From positions 1-5,360 of the forward strand of contig CAXUEX010000179.1 of assembly GCA_964250215.1 (NCBI GenBank): a stretch of DNA of 5,360 nucleotides, read 5' to 3'. A program made the translations under genes and the position numbers. Below are positions 4,937-5,360 of the stretch, piece by piece. The stretch comes from DAIDJM01 sp964250215. GTDB lineage: Bacteria; Pseudomonadota; Alphaproteobacteria; Acetobacterales; Acetobacteraceae. Under the pieces are notes generated by a model. That model saw nothing but the letters and a program-made list of their open reading frames with translations, was not told the origin of the DNA and ran no database searches. Within the stretch, counting starts at the first letter, position 1. Each line of letters opens with the position of its first letter.

Positions 4937-5360
4937 TCAGTGTTCCAGAATCAGCAGCGGTTGCGGCGTGGGCAGCGCGTAAGCGATGTCGGTCGCCTCG
5001 GAAAAATCCGGCACGGGCCCCTGCGGCGTTGCCTGCAAGGTGCAGAAGATTGCCCGGATTTCCGGGGTGAGGCCGAGCCGGTAAACGCCGGTCGGTGTCG
5101 GCGCGACGACCGCGAGCGACACGTAGCCGCGGAGGCCGAACGTGGCGACCAGCGGGCCGGTGGCGGTGCTGTTGGTGAAGTTCGGTTGCAATCCCGCCAG
5201 CAGCGTGCCGCCCGGTGGCAATTGCACGGTGATTTCGTTCTGCGCGTTCAGTGCCAGCACCTGCGTGCCGCCGGCGGCGGTTTGTTCGTCCACGAGCAAG
5301 CTGGCGGCCGGCGGCACGGCGACGCTGGGATGGAAGCGAAGGCGGATGTGCAGATTGCCG
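4937..5360 (-). CDS. Protein of unknown function, C-terminal part (truncated by window edge)
   Basis: A minus-strand frame enters at the right edge and ends with TGA at 4939-4937, giving 140 complete codons. I do not recognise the family. The visible part begins near NLHIRLRFHPSVAV and continues with alternating hydrophobic stretches (TQVLALNAQNEITVQLPPGG, then ATFGLRGYVSLAVV, then GVYRLGLTPEIRAIFCTL), which suggest a beta-sandwich or other beta-rich domain. The end is LPTPQPLLILEH. There is one cysteine and no membrane segment in this part. A GTG at 5317 is in frame, but the coding-like sequence continues upstream of it, so the real start lies beyond the window. The gene converges on the ankyrin-protein gene and shares the hairpin at 4899-4927 as a likely terminator. 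Confidence 0.7.
   Translation of the reverse strand, partial: GNLHIRLRFHPSVAVPPAASLLVDEQTAAGGTQVLALNAQNEITVQLPPGGTLLAGLQPNFTNSTATGPLVATFGLRGYVSLAVVAPTPTGVYRLGLTPEIRAIFCTLQATPQGPVPDFSEATDIAYALPTPQPLLILEH

Overview
The window looks like chromosomal DNA from a high-GC alphaproteobacterium. The family Acetobacteraceae or a relative in the Rhodospirillales is my best guess. This rests on the strong GC bias at third codon positions, a membrane-bound ferritin/VIT1 fusion of the MbfA type, and a long TPR-sulfotransferase of a kind common in that group. The taxonomic call is inference, because no rRNA or marker gene is present.

Layout, left to right. (1) Positions 1-2261 hold two minus-strand genes separated by 3 nt. 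The upstream one is a TPR protein with a C-terminal PAPS-dependent sulfotransferase domain. The downstream one is cut by the window edge, and its N-terminus is clearly paralogous to the first. (2) A textbook intrinsic terminator at 2312-2345 ends a minus-strand gene (2376-2915) for a small secreted protein of unknown function. Its GTG start has a good Shine-Dalgarno sequence. The terminator also shows that the sulfotransferase gene must start downstream of it. (3) A 356-bp divergent intergenic region (2916-3271) carries candidate promoters, a CRP-like palindrome and a 19-bp perfect dyad. (4) mbfA (3272-4228, plus strand) encodes a rubrerythrin-like diiron domain fused to a VIT1/CCC1 iron transporter. 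(5) A heptanucleotide tandem repeat (4231-4261) lies just before a plus-strand gene for an exported ankyrin-repeat protein (4291-4887). (6) A hairpin at 4899-4927 separates this from a convergent, partial minus-strand gene of unknown function (4937 to the window end).

The genes do not form one visible pathway. The sulfotransferase pair looks like an operon acting on surface or secreted substrates. mbfA is an iron-export/oxidative-stress gene. The small secreted protein and the exported ankyrin protein are orphans. I see no mobile element, CRISPR array, tRNA, rRNA or defence-type gene cluster, and I do not claim a new system. The items most worth a second look are the tandem paralogous TPR genes, the regulatory palindromes before mbfA, the heptad repeat at a possible promoter, and the uncharacterised secreted protein.
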